From: Stentor coeruleus
Taxonomy: Eukaryota > Ciliophora > Heterotrichea > Heterotrichida > Stentoridae
DNA length: 64,000 nucleotides
Reading direction: 5' to 3'
Assembly (NCBI GenBank): GCA_001970955.1
Contig: MPUH01000093.1
Span: forward strand, 46,311-110,310
Within the stretch, counting starts at the first letter, position 1. Every line of letters begins with the position of its first letter. Position numbers and translations under genes: made by a program. Positions 31,150 to 42,038 of the stretch are shown piece after piece. The notes under the pieces were generated by a model. That model saw nothing but the letters and a program-made list of their open reading frames with translations, ran no database searches and was not told the origin of the DNA.

Positions 31150-33435
31150 ATGAGCAAATGTAGTTATTGTACTGAGGATCCTTTATGGAAATGCAGATGT
31201 TCCAAAGCTATCATGTGTGGTCACCACATGATGCGTCATCTTGAGAAGTTCATCAGAAGTCCAGGAAGCTCACCACTCTATCCAGAACTAGAACATAAAA
31301 TGCATTTTCAAGACGAATGCTCAAGAAGAATTGAAATTATAGCAGAATGTGTAGCAGAAATAACCCAAATAACTGATAATCTTATATCAAACATAAAAAG
31401 AATGAGTGAAGCAACAATCCAAAAACTCAAACAAAAATCTTTAATCTATGAAACTCTAATGAACTCTAAAGAAACTAACAAAGAAGACTTTTCTATAGTT
31501 TCCAACAATTTCACGTGTTCTGTGAATTTTACTATAGAAAACATTACAGAAATTCAAAATTTTTACAATCAAAAATTCATTGAAGAAGAAGATTTAAAAA
31601 ATGGAGAAAGCGAAGATCAATCGCAAGAAAAATCTATTCCTAAATACCATGAGTTGGTGTCTATAACCCATGCTGATGCAATAAGAGCTGTAGCTATAAC
31701 AAGTGATAACTTATATGCGGCAACTGGTTCTGATGATTATACCGTGCGTTTATGGAACTTAAAAGACTTTTCACAAGAGGCAGTAATGTATGGTCATACC
31801 GACAAAGTAAAAAGTGTTGCTATAACAATAGACAACAATCTTATAGTCTCAGGGTCATTTGATCAAACTGTAAGACTATGGAGTTTGAAAACCCAACAAC
31901 AAGAAGGTGTGTTGAAATGCCAAGGAGAAATCTGGTCTCTCGCACTCTCAGGTAATAGTAAAAATGCTTTAATTGGGTTACAAGATCAAGTCGAGTTATG
32001 GAGTTTACAATACAAACGCAAAGAGCTGATTTTCAAAAGCAAAACTGGTATCGTAAATTTTGTCGCCTTATCTGGTGACAATAAATATGCATTCTCAGGT
32101 GCATGGAATAACAACATAATTGTCTGGAACATAAAAGATAAAAAACAACATATTCAACTAGAAGGTCATACAGGTGATATAAATTGTATGGTTTTATCAA
32201 GTGATAGTCAATTACTTATAACTGGATCTAATGATAAAACAGTAAGAGTTTGGAATATAGCTCAAAACAAACAAGAAATTTGTTTTGAAGGACATACAAG
32301 TTCAGTAAATGGTGTGGCGATAACAAATGATACTAGTGTTATTGTATCATGTTCATCAGATAATACAGTGAGAATATGGGATTATTTAACCCGTTCACAA
32401 AGATGTGTTCTTTATGGGCATATTGATAGTATAAAAAGTGTGGCAATAACAAATGTGAACTCTGTTATTATTTCCGCATCTTTGGATTTTACATTGAAGT
32501 TTTGGAATCTTGATAAAAAACGTGAAATACATGCGACTAAAGGGCGAAAAAACTGGATTAATACTGTTTGTATAGCTCAAGACTCACTTATGGTTGTTGC
32601 TGGGCTTAGAGATGGAACTATAAGGCTATGGGATAGAGCTGAAAAAGCTCAAGTAGCTGTACTTAAAGGACATACTGGGGATATTTTATGTATGTGTCTA
32701 AGTAATGATGGGAATTTCGCATTTACTGGATCTAAAGATCATACTGTCAGGGTATGGAACCTAAAAGAAAAACGTGAAGAATTTGTTTTAACAGGACATG
32801 AAAGTGTTGTTGAAAATATCACTGTGACAAATGATATGAAATTTATTATCTCAGCTTCAAGATATGATTCAATGAGAGTATGGAATATGAGTAAAAAGAA
32901 AAAAGAATTTATATTAAAAGATCGTGAATTTCATGCTAGCAGTGTTACTTTGACACATAGTAATAAGTATATTGTTTTTGGCTCATGTCATGATGATACT
33001 ATAAGGTTTTGGAGTTTTTCTAAAAAAGAAACGAGGATTATATTGTCTGGGCATACAAGTCCTATTGAATGTATTGCTTTAACACAAAATGATTTGTTTT
33101 TAGTTTCATGTTCAGGAGATTTGACTGTGAGGATTTGGGATGTTAAAAACCAAAAACTTTTGAGTATTTTAGAAGAACATACTGGGCATATACCTAGTGT
33201 GGCTATAACTTATGATTCTAAGTTTATTATATCTGGATCAGCTGATAGGAAAGTTAATGTTTGGGATTTGGATGAGAGAAAACTTGTTACATCGCTTACT
33301 GGACATGAGTATTATATTACTAATGTGGGTGTAACTTCTGATAATATGCATGCGATATCTGCAGCGAGAGATAATACTATAAGGATATGGGATATTTATG
33401 AACAAAGACAGGTTGAGCTTATCATAGTAGCGTAA
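31150..33435 (+). CDS. Zinc-binding (B-box-like) N-terminus plus double WD40 propeller
   Basis: 761 aa. The first 55 residues hold CSYCTEDPLWKCRC, CGHHMMRH and a later H, a Cys/His pattern like a B-box or small treble-clef zinc site. A helical region follows (about 60-150, MSEATIQKLKQKSLIYETL). From about 165 to the end there are 14 WD40 repeats (HTDKVKSVAITIDNNLIVSG, DQTVRLWS and so on), enough for two seven-bladed propellers. The C-terminus (VELIIVA) closes the last blade. This architecture is common in ciliate predicted proteins, but no function is known to me. Confidence 0.85.
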   Translation: MSKCSYCTEDPLWKCRCSKAIMCGHHMMRHLEKFIRSPGSSPLYPELEHKMHFQDECSRRIEIIAECVAEITQITDNLISNIKRMSEATIQKLKQKSLIYETLMNSKETNKEDFSIVSNNFTCSVNFTIENITEIQNFYNQKFIEEEDLKNGESEDQSQEKSIPKYHELVSITHADAIRAVAITSDNLYAATGSDDYTVRLWNLKDFSQEAVMYGHTDKVKSVAITIDNNLIVSGSFDQTVRLWSLKTQQQEGVLKCQGEIWSLALSGNSKNALIGLQDQVELWSLQYKRKELIFKSKTGIVNFVALSGDNKYAFSGAWNNNIIVWNIKDKKQHIQLEGHTGDINCMVLSSDSQLLITGSNDKTVRVWNIAQNKQEICFEGHTSSVNGVAITNDTSVIVSCSSDNTVRIWDYLTRSQRCVLYGHIDSIKSVAITNVNSVIISASLDFTLKFWNLDKKREIHATKGRKNWINTVCIAQDSLMVVAGLRDGTIRLWDRAEKAQVAVLKGHTGDILCMCLSNDGNFAFTGSKDHTVRVWNLKEKREEFVLTGHESVVENITVTNDMKFIISASRYDSMRVWNMSKKKKEFILKDREFHASSVTLTHSNKYIVFGSCHDDTIRFWSFSKKETRIILSGHTSPIECIALTQNDLFLVSCSGDLTVRIWDVKNQKLLSILEEHTGHIPSVAITYDSKFIISGSADRKVNVWDLDERKLVTSLTGHEYYITNVGVTSDNMHAISAARDNTIRIWDIYEQRQVELIIVA

Positions 33436-33599
33436 AAAGTTAGTTTAAGTTATCATTAGAGTAAATTATGCTTTAAATTCATTATATTATAAAAAAAGTT
33501 AATTATTCCTCAAGCNAAAAAGTTAGTTTAAGTTATCATTAGAGTAAATTATGCTTTAAATTCATTATATTATAAAAAAAAGTTAATTATTCTTCAAGT
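33434..33599. repeat. Near-identical flanks of N at 33516
   Basis: The 82 bp at 33434-33515 recur at 33517-33599 with minor differences near the end. They begin at the stop codon of the WD40 gene. Probable unmerged overlap. The rest of the 391-bp tail-to-tail spacer (33436-33826) holds nothing recognisable. Confidence 0.85.
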
Positions 33600-33826
33600 A
33601 TAATTTCTATTTTCAATAACAAAAAAACAATAAACACTTCCAAATAAAAAAAATCCTTTAATCACATATTTCCATCAAAATCGCCAACATCATCAAAAAC
33701 ATTTCTAACAAGCTCTACAATCAAAATCCATAAAATCAAAATTTCACCAAACTTATCAGAAAATACTAAACCCATAATCCATTTTTATAACCCTATCTTT
33801 AAAAATACCACTACTTAACTAGCACT

Positions 33827-36800
33827 TTAACTCCTTCTCATTATAGACGATGATTCAAGATCAGATGTAATTCTCGAAGTAGAATTATTCAACAAAAACC
33901 TCGCCGATATTTTAGGTGTTTTCGAAGTTCTCAAAAAAGAATCTTCTCTCTGAGAGAATTTCGATTCCTTTGTCACAGGAACATAATAAGGTAACTCTCT
34001 AAAATGATTCGCATAATCTCCTAAAAGCATAATAAGCGATGCCCTAGAATAAAATTTTCTATTAAACTGCACATCAGAAGGATAATAATTAAGACAAGCA
34101 ATCTTAAATGCAGAATAAGCAGAAGATGCTTGCCCAGTACAAGATAAACATTCAGGTTTTAAGCTTACAACAGGTTTACTTTTAGATCCAAGTTTCTGTT
34201 TGTTTTCAGCCATACCAATAAGATGAATTCCTCTACGATCTTCTTCATCTTGACTTATTAAAGCGAAAATTATCTGTAAAACAATTTCAAACCCATTAGT
34301 CAGATTCTGAAGACTATTCATATCTTCTTTTATTGAAGCTATATCATTTATATGTTTATCAACTATTGATCTTATTGATGAAGTTTCTGAATCAAATTTT
34401 TGCATATCAAGCATTCTTTGTCTTATAAGTTGTTTATTTTCATCATCAATAAGCATCATATTTAATCTTAATTCTTGTTGGTCTTTACGGATATCAGCTT
34501 TAATTTGATTAGTAAGTTTATTAAGTTCCTCAACTGATTCATCTTTGTGTTTATAAAGGTCACTTATTTGATTATATATGAATTTTTCTATATCTTTTCT
34601 CATGTCTTCTTTTAGTTTATTAAAGTCGAGTAGAACTTGTGATTTAGCTGAAACAGCTTCTTGAGCGATTTTTTCTTCAAGTTCTTTCGCTTGTGCTATT
34701 TTTTTCCTCAATTTTTCTTTTTTTTCAAGATTTTTTAATTTTCTGTTTTCGTTGTGTTCTTCTTCAACATGTTCATTATAATCTTCTTCATTAGAATCTA
34801 TTTTGATTTTGCTTATAAGAGATAAAGATTCTGGATTTTCAGTTGGGTTAGGGTTGTTTGATGTAGCGAGAGAAAAGTTTTTTCTAATAATACTTGACTG
34901 ATGTTTATTAGTTTTTTCTATTGATGTTGGATCTTCTAAATAATCACTATTTTCATTTTCAAGATGGTAAGGGAGTGATTCTGAAGAGCTGCTTAAAGAA
35001 TGTTTTATAGAATTTTCTGAGTCTTCTGAGTTAAAGTCTTGCTCATATTTTATACTTGATTCTGATACTTCATCTTTTTCATATGCTTCTTCAATGTTTA
35101 CACCTAGTTCATCAAGGTCATGCAATGTACTTTCTTTGGTTTTGTGTATTTGTTTTGAACTTTTTCTAGATTGATTTTTTGGTTCAGATATTTGGCTAGT
35201 TTTTCTACTTTTTATTTCCGGTTTTAGGTATTGAGATGACTTTTTTCTAAGATTTTGTAAAGATTTCGGCACTTTAAGAGTTATTGAAGGAAGAGGTTCG
35301 TCTTGGTCACTTAGATCTTGATTTGAATCAGATTTTTTAGGTCTCAATTTTGGTTTTGGTTTTTTTACAACCTTAGATTTTTCTTTATGTTTTTTTGTTT
35401 TAGAAATTGGGCTTGTAGAATTAAATTCCTGTTTTTTTATTTTTTCTCTTTTCACATTCAAACTTTTCTCGTCAGGTTCTGATTCTTTTGATGGAGGTCT
35501 TGATTTAATAAATTCCTTTTGTGGTTCCTTTGATAAAGTTTTAGATATAATAACTTCCTTTTCTTGTTCTTTTTTCATGGGTTTAACATCTTTTTCCTCT
35601 TCTTCAGTAATTTGTGAAAAGTAATCTTTAACTTCTGTTTTAACTTCATTTTTTTTAATATCTTCAACCTTTTCTTCTTTTGGCCTATATTTTTCCCAAA
35701 TGTCTTCAGAATTTGATGGTTCTTGTAATTTTAATGGAGGTGTAGGAGATAATGTAGGAACAGGTGTTGGGCTTTTACTTATATAAGTTTGTCTTCTAAA
35801 ACTCGTTAACATATCTGAGCTTTCAAGTTTTGGTGATTCTTGCTTTGATTGTTGATAACTTTGTGGTATTTCATTTATAATCGGTTCTTTATATATAGGA
35901 GTTATTGGAGGTAATGAAGGCTGAGTAATAATTTTTTTCTTATTATTATTTCTAAGCTCTTTACTTTTATCATGATAAGCTTTGATACATTTTTCAAACA
36001 ATTTTTTCTGGTATATTATTTGTGAAAGGGTTGTTGGATCCATTTGGTAATTTGGGGATTTTAAATCTTTGCTTTCTTCGACAAGTGTGGAAATTGCTGT
36101 TACTGAGTCTCTCATTGTTGGAATATATTCTTGAAGTTGATTTTCATTTAGTATGCTCATAATAATATTGAAGATTTCAAGGGAGATATCAAATTTTAGA
36201 GACTTGTCAAGGAATGTGGTGATTTTTTTTATTTCGGTGATTTGTTTGTTTTTTATAGAAAAAAATTCAGATTCTACACGCCTTTTGAAGTTTTTGTAAT
36301 CTTTGGTATCGTTTCTATCTTTCATAAGTTCATTTACTTTCTGGTCTAAGTCTTTTTTATGCTCTTTCTCTTTTTTGATGAAAAATTGGAGGTTGTATAG
36401 AGTTTTTTCATTGAGATCTGTAAAGCCCTGAGACATTTTATCAAACTTCCTGCTTATATTAACCAAATCCTCATTAGTTTCATACATCATTTTCTTCATT
36501 GCATTTTCAAGATTTTTCAACTGCACTGTTACATTATCCTTTAACTCTCTGAGTATTTTATCATTAGTTCTAAAAATTTCCTTATCTTGTTTCTGTGTTT
36601 CTTCTAGTGTCCTCATTACTGAATTAAACAATTCAATCTTATGTCCAACTTGATTGATGTTTGAACCAAAATGCTCAAGTCTTTTATTAACAATATTCTC
36701 TAAAGTCCTATTCTCTGAATGTAAATCTATAACTTGATTATTGAAATCTTCAAGTGATACCATACGAACAACATGCCTATTTAGATTATCATTGACTGAT

Positions 36801-36958
36801 TCAATTGCTGTCTTATGCTTTATGTCATGTTTTTGCAACTTCTTTAAGGCTTCATCGTGTTCTTCAGACTTTTTTATTAGTGGGCCTACAAGCTCAGAAA
36901 TGAATTTTCTGATTTTGTTCTCTAAGTTGATTAGTTGGGTTTCCGTTGGCAAGTCCAT
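33827..36958 (-). CDS. Large coiled-coil protein, unknown
   Basis: 1043 aa. Residues 1-290 are long coiled coils (LENKIRKFISELVGPLIKKSEE onward). Residues about 340-730 are disordered and rich in Ser, Lys, Pro and Glu with several SP and TP sites. A second coiled coil spans 750-900 (EKLRKKIAQAKELEEKIAQ). A short conserved-looking globular end near 930-1000 has two Cys (PECLSCTG) and a Tyr-rich stretch (FREEYYV-like, LPYYVPVTK). I do not recognise the family; the combination suggests a structural cytoskeletal or axonemal protein. The start ATG at 36956-36958 is the first in frame. Confidence 0.7.
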   Translation of the reverse strand: MDLPTETQLINLENKIRKFISELVGPLIKKSEEHDEALKKLQKHDIKHKTAIESVNDNLNRHVVRMVSLEDFNNQVIDLHSENRTLENIVNKRLEHFGSNINQVGHKIELFNSVMRTLEETQKQDKEIFRTNDKILRELKDNVTVQLKNLENAMKKMMYETNEDLVNISRKFDKMSQGFTDLNEKTLYNLQFFIKKEKEHKKDLDQKVNELMKDRNDTKDYKNFKRRVESEFFSIKNKQITEIKKITTFLDKSLKFDISLEIFNIIMSILNENQLQEYIPTMRDSVTAISTLVEESKDLKSPNYQMDPTTLSQIIYQKKLFEKCIKAYHDKSKELRNNNKKKIITQPSLPPITPIYKEPIINEIPQSYQQSKQESPKLESSDMLTSFRRQTYISKSPTPVPTLSPTPPLKLQEPSNSEDIWEKYRPKEEKVEDIKKNEVKTEVKDYFSQITEEEEKDVKPMKKEQEKEVIISKTLSKEPQKEFIKSRPPSKESEPDEKSLNVKREKIKKQEFNSTSPISKTKKHKEKSKVVKKPKPKLRPKKSDSNQDLSDQDEPLPSITLKVPKSLQNLRKKSSQYLKPEIKSRKTSQISEPKNQSRKSSKQIHKTKESTLHDLDELGVNIEEAYEKDEVSESSIKYEQDFNSEDSENSIKHSLSSSSESLPYHLENENSDYLEDPTSIEKTNKHQSSIIRKNFSLATSNNPNPTENPESLSLISKIKIDSNEEDYNEHVEEEHNENRKLKNLEKKEKLRKKIAQAKELEEKIAQEAVSAKSQVLLDFNKLKEDMRKDIEKFIYNQISDLYKHKDESVEELNKLTNQIKADIRKDQQELRLNMMLIDDENKQLIRQRMLDMQKFDSETSSIRSIVDKHINDIASIKEDMNSLQNLTNGFEIVLQIIFALISQDEEDRRGIHLIGMAENKQKLGSKSKPVVSLKPECLSCTGQASSAYSAFKIACLNYYPSDVQFNRKFYSRASLIMLLGDYANHFRELPYYVPVTKESKFSQREDSFLRTSKTPKISARFLLNNSTSRITSDLESSSIMRRS

Positions 36959-38319
36959 AATAATACTTTGTGTATATATGATAAATGATATGCTATCAGA
37001 AAAGTTCGTATAGATAAATTTTGATAAGAAAAATGTTTTTTGAGTTTTTAGGATAAATTGTGTTATAAAAACGCAAAATTATTAAATGCTTTATTTAAAT
37101 AACAAGATTGAATTTTCTTTCAGATGCTGTTTTTGGTATGAATATGTTTTATTGTAATCAAAGAATTAAGATTTTTAGATTTATGAAGGCTAGGTAATGC
37201 TTAATGAAAAGAAATATATCAATTTATTTGAATTAGATTATTATTAATGCAATAATTACACAAAATTCGATAAGTTTATTATAAGAAAATATTAGGCATA
37301 AGCTTTTAATAAACTTCAATCTAGTTCTTGAGCTAAAATTAAAATGATCAAAACCTTTTATTTTTGATAAGCCCATCTAAGTTCTTATATAAATTAGAAA
37401 TCTTACCATTATATAAGCCTAAAGTAATAATCATCGAATTTCTAATAACAAAAATTTAGCTCAGTCATTCTAGCTTTATTGTCAAATATATAGTAGTTTA
37501 GATAAGGTTTAAATCTGGATTTTCAAAAATTATCATACTTATTATAATAAAAGAAACATATTATCTAATACACATAATAAACAAGAAAATCCCTATAATT
37601 GCAATCTCTACTGATATTTAGCTTAATAAATTAGCTTCACTTGAGCCACTGCCATATATAAATTCAGCTTAAATCTATAGCTAAATGCATATTATTTTTG
37701 CTTAATTTATGGTGCATATAAAGGAATTTTCATAGAATCATTATTCACATAGGCAATATATAATTGCAACTTAAACATCTTTAGATCATATTTATAATTT
37801 CAAATCTGAAAATATTTAGATAGGTAATATGTTATCAGTGTCATCAAAATAGATAATTTATACAATATTCAATAAAAAAACAGTAAAAATGCTCTGACTT
37901 CTTATTTAACTTTATTGGCTAATATAATTAAGACTGAACTTACCTTAATACTCTATCAATTAATAGGTTATAATTAATATGAGCTTTAGAAAAGTATTTA
38001 TATTTCAGAAAATTGCTAATTTCCGAAAGCTTATTGTTTTAGATTCAAATTCAGAATTTTGTATTGAAATAAGTTAATTACTAGATAGAATTCTCTTATA
38101 AGTTTTGATTTATAATTTATGTGCTGCCCATATTTTTTTTTCAAAAACCATGTAAAAAATAAAAATGCAAGTAATTATAATCATTCATACCACAAAGCAA
38201 ACTAAAATCCCAAGTAATTATAAACACTCATACATATCCTCCACAAAAACAAAAATAATTAATCACTTTTAATATATATAAATCATATCAATTATTAATA
38301 TTTCCTTTAAACATATAAA
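36959..38319. other. Intergenic, 1361 bp
   Basis: AT-rich, no ORF. No tRNA, snRNA or repeat recognised. It separates two minus-strand genes and is the longest plain spacer in the window. Confidence 0.6.
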
Positions 38320-39898
38320 CTAAATTTCTTTTACTAACCTCCTAAGTTTCAGCATTACAGAATCAGCAACCTTATCAATATTTTCTAAATGCCTAGTAAA
38401 TATTACACTCTTCCTATACTTAATAGTCTCTAAAGAAATCCTTTTTTGTTCGTTTCCTTTTATAAGCATTTTTATTTTATAAGTTAAAGCTCTCCAGCCC
38501 TTAAGTTTTCCTTCACGATCAAACTTTTCTAGTAATTTATCATATATTAAATATCCAGACTCTTTTGTTGCAAGAATAGCTTTAAATGCTGAAGTTTCTT
38601 TAGAGTTTAACTTTAAAATATTCCCAAAGTAAACAAAAGTTAATGATAAAATAATCCCTCCCCAGAATATAGTTAGACAAATCACCCCTCTAGCTAAATT
38701 TGAAGCAGGTATTGTATCACCATAACCTACAGTCATCATTGTAACAACAATACACCACATAGAGTTTTCTAAAGAGTCGAAATTCATTGAATTAAACTTG
38801 ATTGTTCTTTCGAAAATTCTTGTCCCAATACCGAAAATCACAATTCCAGGTATTAAGAATATAAAAAGTAATACTTCTTTAGGGTACATAAATGCATAAC
38901 ATTTTACAGAGTACATATTAGAAACACTGATTCTATAGCTTTCACAAATACGATAAGCTAAAGGGTTTTGAAAATGCCCATAGCTGAAAGCTGAAAATAA
39001 AAGGTAAAACACCCTTAAAAACATAACAAAATAAAAAATTTCTTCTAAATAATAACATAATGTATATTGTTTGTATCTAAACTGTTGGGAAAAATATATT
39101 TTTGTATACATGCCAGGATAAGGAAAAATCAGAAATAAGATGGTCACTAAATATGTATTATGCTCTTTAAAATATTCAAAAATTGTTCTTTTTCTCATCA
39201 TTTCAATTATTTCTAGACAAGTTGGCTTATATGAAGGGGGAAGTTCTTCAAAGGTAAAAGGATAAATTTTAATCCATTTGTAATAGTAATATTTGAAAGG
39301 GATCTGTAGCAAAATGCCAGTGAAGCTCATAAAAAGTATAATAATTCGAAGAAAAGTTTGGTTTTCTGTAATTATTTCGCATTGGTCATGGGTTCTATTC
39401 GGAGAATAACTCAGTTCATATGAAATTATTGCAGGAATTATAGCTAAAGATCCGAATATAGCACTTAAAATCCTATAAAGTCTCCATCTTCTAAAANATA
39501 ACTCAGTTCATATGAAATTATTGCAGGAATTATAGCTAAAGATCCGAATATAGCACTTAAAATCCTATAAAGTCTCCATCTTCTAAAATATTGAATGTGA
39601 ATTTTTCCTTTTTGTCTACTTTGATGCTTTTCTTCAGTCAAATAGCTGATATTTTGGTTTTCTAAACTATCATTTGTTGTAACTTNCACTGGATGTGAAT
39701 TTTTCCTTGTTGTCTACTATGATGCTTTTCTTCAGTCAAATAGCTGATATTTTGGTTTTCTAAACTATCATTTGTTGTAACTTTCCCAAGACTCTTGTCG
39801 AGGTAAAAGCTTCGACTGACATTTAAATAACTTTCATTTTTCCCAAGACTCTTGTCGAGGTAAAAGCTTCGACTGACATTTAAATAACTTTCATTCAT
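38320..39898 (-). CDS. SK-type potassium channel, frame broken by two assembly gaps
   Basis: Six-helix K+ channel. The pore has the selectivity filter TVGYGD within WCIVVTMMTVGYGDTIP. S1 (RLYRILSAIFGSLAIIPAI, then ISYELSY) has the E-L-S motif of small-conductance Ca-activated channels. The S6 end and the following helix correspond to the calmodulin-binding start of SK channels. The frame starts at 39896-39898 (MNESYLNVSRSFYLD) and is interrupted at N 39686 and N 39497, where copies of 90-98 bp are repeated out of frame (offsets 98 and 92). Collapsing each pair gives one continuous frame through KGKIHIQYFRRWRLY to the part beginning at 39330. A perfect 57-bp tandem duplication doubles NESYLNVSRSFYLDKSLGK at the N-terminus. 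Its start is 126 bp from the divergent SIZ gene. Confidence 0.85.
39406..39588. repeat. Near-identical flanks of N at 39497
   Basis: The 91 bp at 39406-39496 recur at 39498-39588, offset 92, which breaks the channel reading frame. Assembly overlap is the likely cause. Confidence 0.85.
39596..39785. repeat. Near-identical flanks of N at 39686
   Basis: About 90 bp left of the N recur to its right, offset 98, with at least two base differences. It is likely two alleles or contig ends. Confidence 0.8.
39782..39895 (-). repeat. 57-bp perfect tandem duplication inside the K+ channel N-terminus
   Basis: Two identical in-frame copies encode 19 residues each. No N separates them, so the duplication may be real. 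Confidence 0.8.
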
Positions 39899-40024
39899 GG
39901 TAATAATAATATTGATTTTCTGATAAAAGCTAGATAAGAGGAAATTTAACCTGGATTATAAACTATTTTTTCAAATGGTTTTAGGAAAGTATATTGATAT
40001 TTCTTAAGATAATATAAAATTGAA

Positions 40025-41347
40025 ATGGAAAATTATAATATTAATAATTATAGACCCCCTGATATGGAAGATTTTCTTTTAAACAAGAGCTCAGCAGAGC
40101 TAAAACTATACTGTAAAAAGCTTGGACTTTCACAAAAAGGAAACAAAGAAAAAGTTGTTCAAACAATAATAACTAATCTTAATGCTCCAGAAAACAGACA
40201 AAAAGCTGATGGTCTTCTTCCAAAAGATGTATTAGATGCATATAGTCGTTATTTAGAAAACCAATCTCGTATACCACCATCTACTACAGAAACAAGAAAC
40301 CTTCGTTGTATTTGTTTAAATGATCAAGGTCCATGTCAACAATGCTCTAAATGTAAATACCTTCAGCATATAAAATGTATTGGGGATCATGGAAAACTTA
40401 AACCATATTTCTGCCCTTTGTGCATATTAGAAAAAATCAACCCTTTAGACTTTTGTGCTGAAGTTCTTATTTCTGCATGGGTTGTCAGGCAGAATTTTTC
40501 AAGTAATTGTACTGGAATTGATACAGCTGAAAAGTCTTTCGAATACAAAATTGCAACAAAAAACCTTGTGGATACTGGTCAAGGTAGGTATCAGATACAA
40601 ATCCGATGCTTGAAACTTGATGGGCAAAGTTTGATGATGACCTGGCCACTTAGAGGATATTTGGTTATTAATGGGAAAATTGCTATGAAACTAGAAACAT
40701 CTTCAAATCCTAATTCGAAAAAACGCAAAGACGAACCTTTGAATATCACAACAATTCTAACACTTGGCCGAAATACAATTTCGTTAATAAAATGTGCAGA
40801 CCCAAGTTCATATGCTGTATCTATTTATCTTGTATATATAAAATCTGAAGAACAACTGATTGAAGAAATCGTTAAAAAAAATAAAATCCCTATAGACAAA
40901 AGTAAAGAATTCATTAAAAAAATTTTAAAATCTGATGATGAAGAACTTATCTCAGATTCAATTCGTTTATCTTTGAAATGCCCATTTACATTAACTTTAT
41001 TAGACATACCAACACGTGGGCAATATTGTGAGCATATTCAATGTTTTAATTTATCATCATATATTCAAATGCAAAGATCTTCAAGAGTTAATAGATGGAA
41101 ATGTCCATTATGTAAAGGATTTGTATATGATATGATTGTTGATAGTTATTTAGAACAGATTATGAAAGAAGCTAAAAATGTTGAAGAAGCTGAGAATGTA
41201 GAAATTTTTTCTGATTCAAGTTATAGGATATTATCTTGTGCTAAAGAAGATAAGGTACAGAAAAATCATGAAAGGCCTGTGGGTGTTCAGATTGAATTAC
41301 CGAAGAAAAACACTAGGGCTGAAATTGAGTGTATTGATTTAGATTAG
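40025..41347 (+). CDS. SIZ/PIAS-type SUMO E3 ligase
   Basis: 440 aa. Domains are SAP (about 20-52, SSAELKLYCKKLGLSQKGNK), PHD finger (about 93-133, CICLNDQGPCQQCSKC and HIKCIGD, FCPLC), a PINIT-like region (about 145-285), and an SP-RING at about 315-375 (LKCPFTLTLLDIPTRGQYCEH, then WKCPLC). PHD plus SP-RING is the plant/yeast SIZ order. The C-terminus has hydrophobic-acidic runs (VEIFSDSS, IECIDLD) that look like SUMO-interacting motifs. The enzyme would attach SUMO to nuclear proteins through Ubc9. The gene is tail-to-tail with the LSm-like gene, only 34 bp between stops. Confidence 0.92.
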   Translation: MENYNINNYRPPDMEDFLLNKSSAELKLYCKKLGLSQKGNKEKVVQTIITNLNAPENRQKADGLLPKDVLDAYSRYLENQSRIPPSTTETRNLRCICLNDQGPCQQCSKCKYLQHIKCIGDHGKLKPYFCPLCILEKINPLDFCAEVLISAWVVRQNFSSNCTGIDTAEKSFEYKIATKNLVDTGQGRYQIQIRCLKLDGQSLMMTWPLRGYLVINGKIAMKLETSSNPNSKKRKDEPLNITTILTLGRNTISLIKCADPSSYAVSIYLVYIKSEEQLIEEIVKKNKIPIDKSKEFIKKILKSDDEELISDSIRLSLKCPFTLTLLDIPTRGQYCEHIQCFNLSSYIQMQRSSRVNRWKCPLCKGFVYDMIVDSYLEQIMKEAKNVEEAENVEIFSDSSYRILSCAKEDKVQKNHERPVGVQIELPKKNTRAEIECIDLD

Positions 41348-41381
41348 ATAGTTTATTTTATATGTATGAAATCAAACTAGG

Positions 41382-41666
41382 TTACTTACTAAAAATTTTA
41401 GATCGGTATTTTTTGTTCACAGGTCTCTTGTACTTTTTTACTTGTTCAGGCTCTTTGAACTCTGGATAATAGTAGTCATAGGAGACTATATCTGTGGCTT
41501 TTAATATTATCATGTCAAAGAAGTCTTCTTCACTCCAGCAATTAACCAAAGTCACAGTAAAAGCTAAAGGGTCCAAGTAAGCTACCATTCCTACATAGGT
41601 CCTTTCACTCAAAGTTGTCATTGTCATTATGCACCCAAGAATATCGTCAAAATTCATTATAATCAT
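41382..41666 (-). CDS. LSm-like domain protein
   Basis: 94 aa; the start could be 41666 or, three codons on, 41657 (MNFDD). Residues about 10-65 look like an Sm fold: LGCIMTMTTLSERTYVGMVA for strands 1-2, YLDPLAFTVTLVNCW for strand 3, and MIILKATDIVSYDYY for strands 4-5. It resembles the divergent LSm of LSM12-type proteins more than a canonical LSm1-8. The tail is basic (YKRPVNKKYRSK). The assignment is by pattern only. Confidence 0.6.
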   Translation of the reverse strand: MIIMNFDDILGCIMTMTTLSERTYVGMVAYLDPLAFTVTLVNCWSEEDFFDMIILKATDIVSYDYYYPEFKEPEQVKKYKRPVNKKYRSKIFSK

Positions 41667-42038
41667 TACCCAAAATGGGGGCTTTAAATATATACATAAT
41701 TAGATTAGTCCCTAATGCCAATATGGATAATTTAAATAAGCATAACTATAATCATTTAAAAACTTAAGGTATTTTTATCTATAACTAAAACATCTATAAA
41801 AAATCACTATTTAAAGCGCATAAATTGCGAACTACAAAACATTTTTTCTATGAAAATCTTTAAAATCTATATTTAATTAAAAACTAAAACTAAAACTATA
41901 ACAATATAACACTCAATATCAACAAAAACATTTCTATTAAATAATCCATAACAAAACCTTAAACCAAACAAATTAACTTTTAAAACTTTACATCATAAAT
42001 CCATTTTGTCCACATCTCAAAAAGGCATTAATAATATA
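41667..42038. other. Intergenic, 372 bp
   Basis: AT-rich spacer between two minus-strand genes, C-rich on the plus strand toward 42000, as expected for a minus-gene 3' flank. Nothing else seen. Confidence 0.6.
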
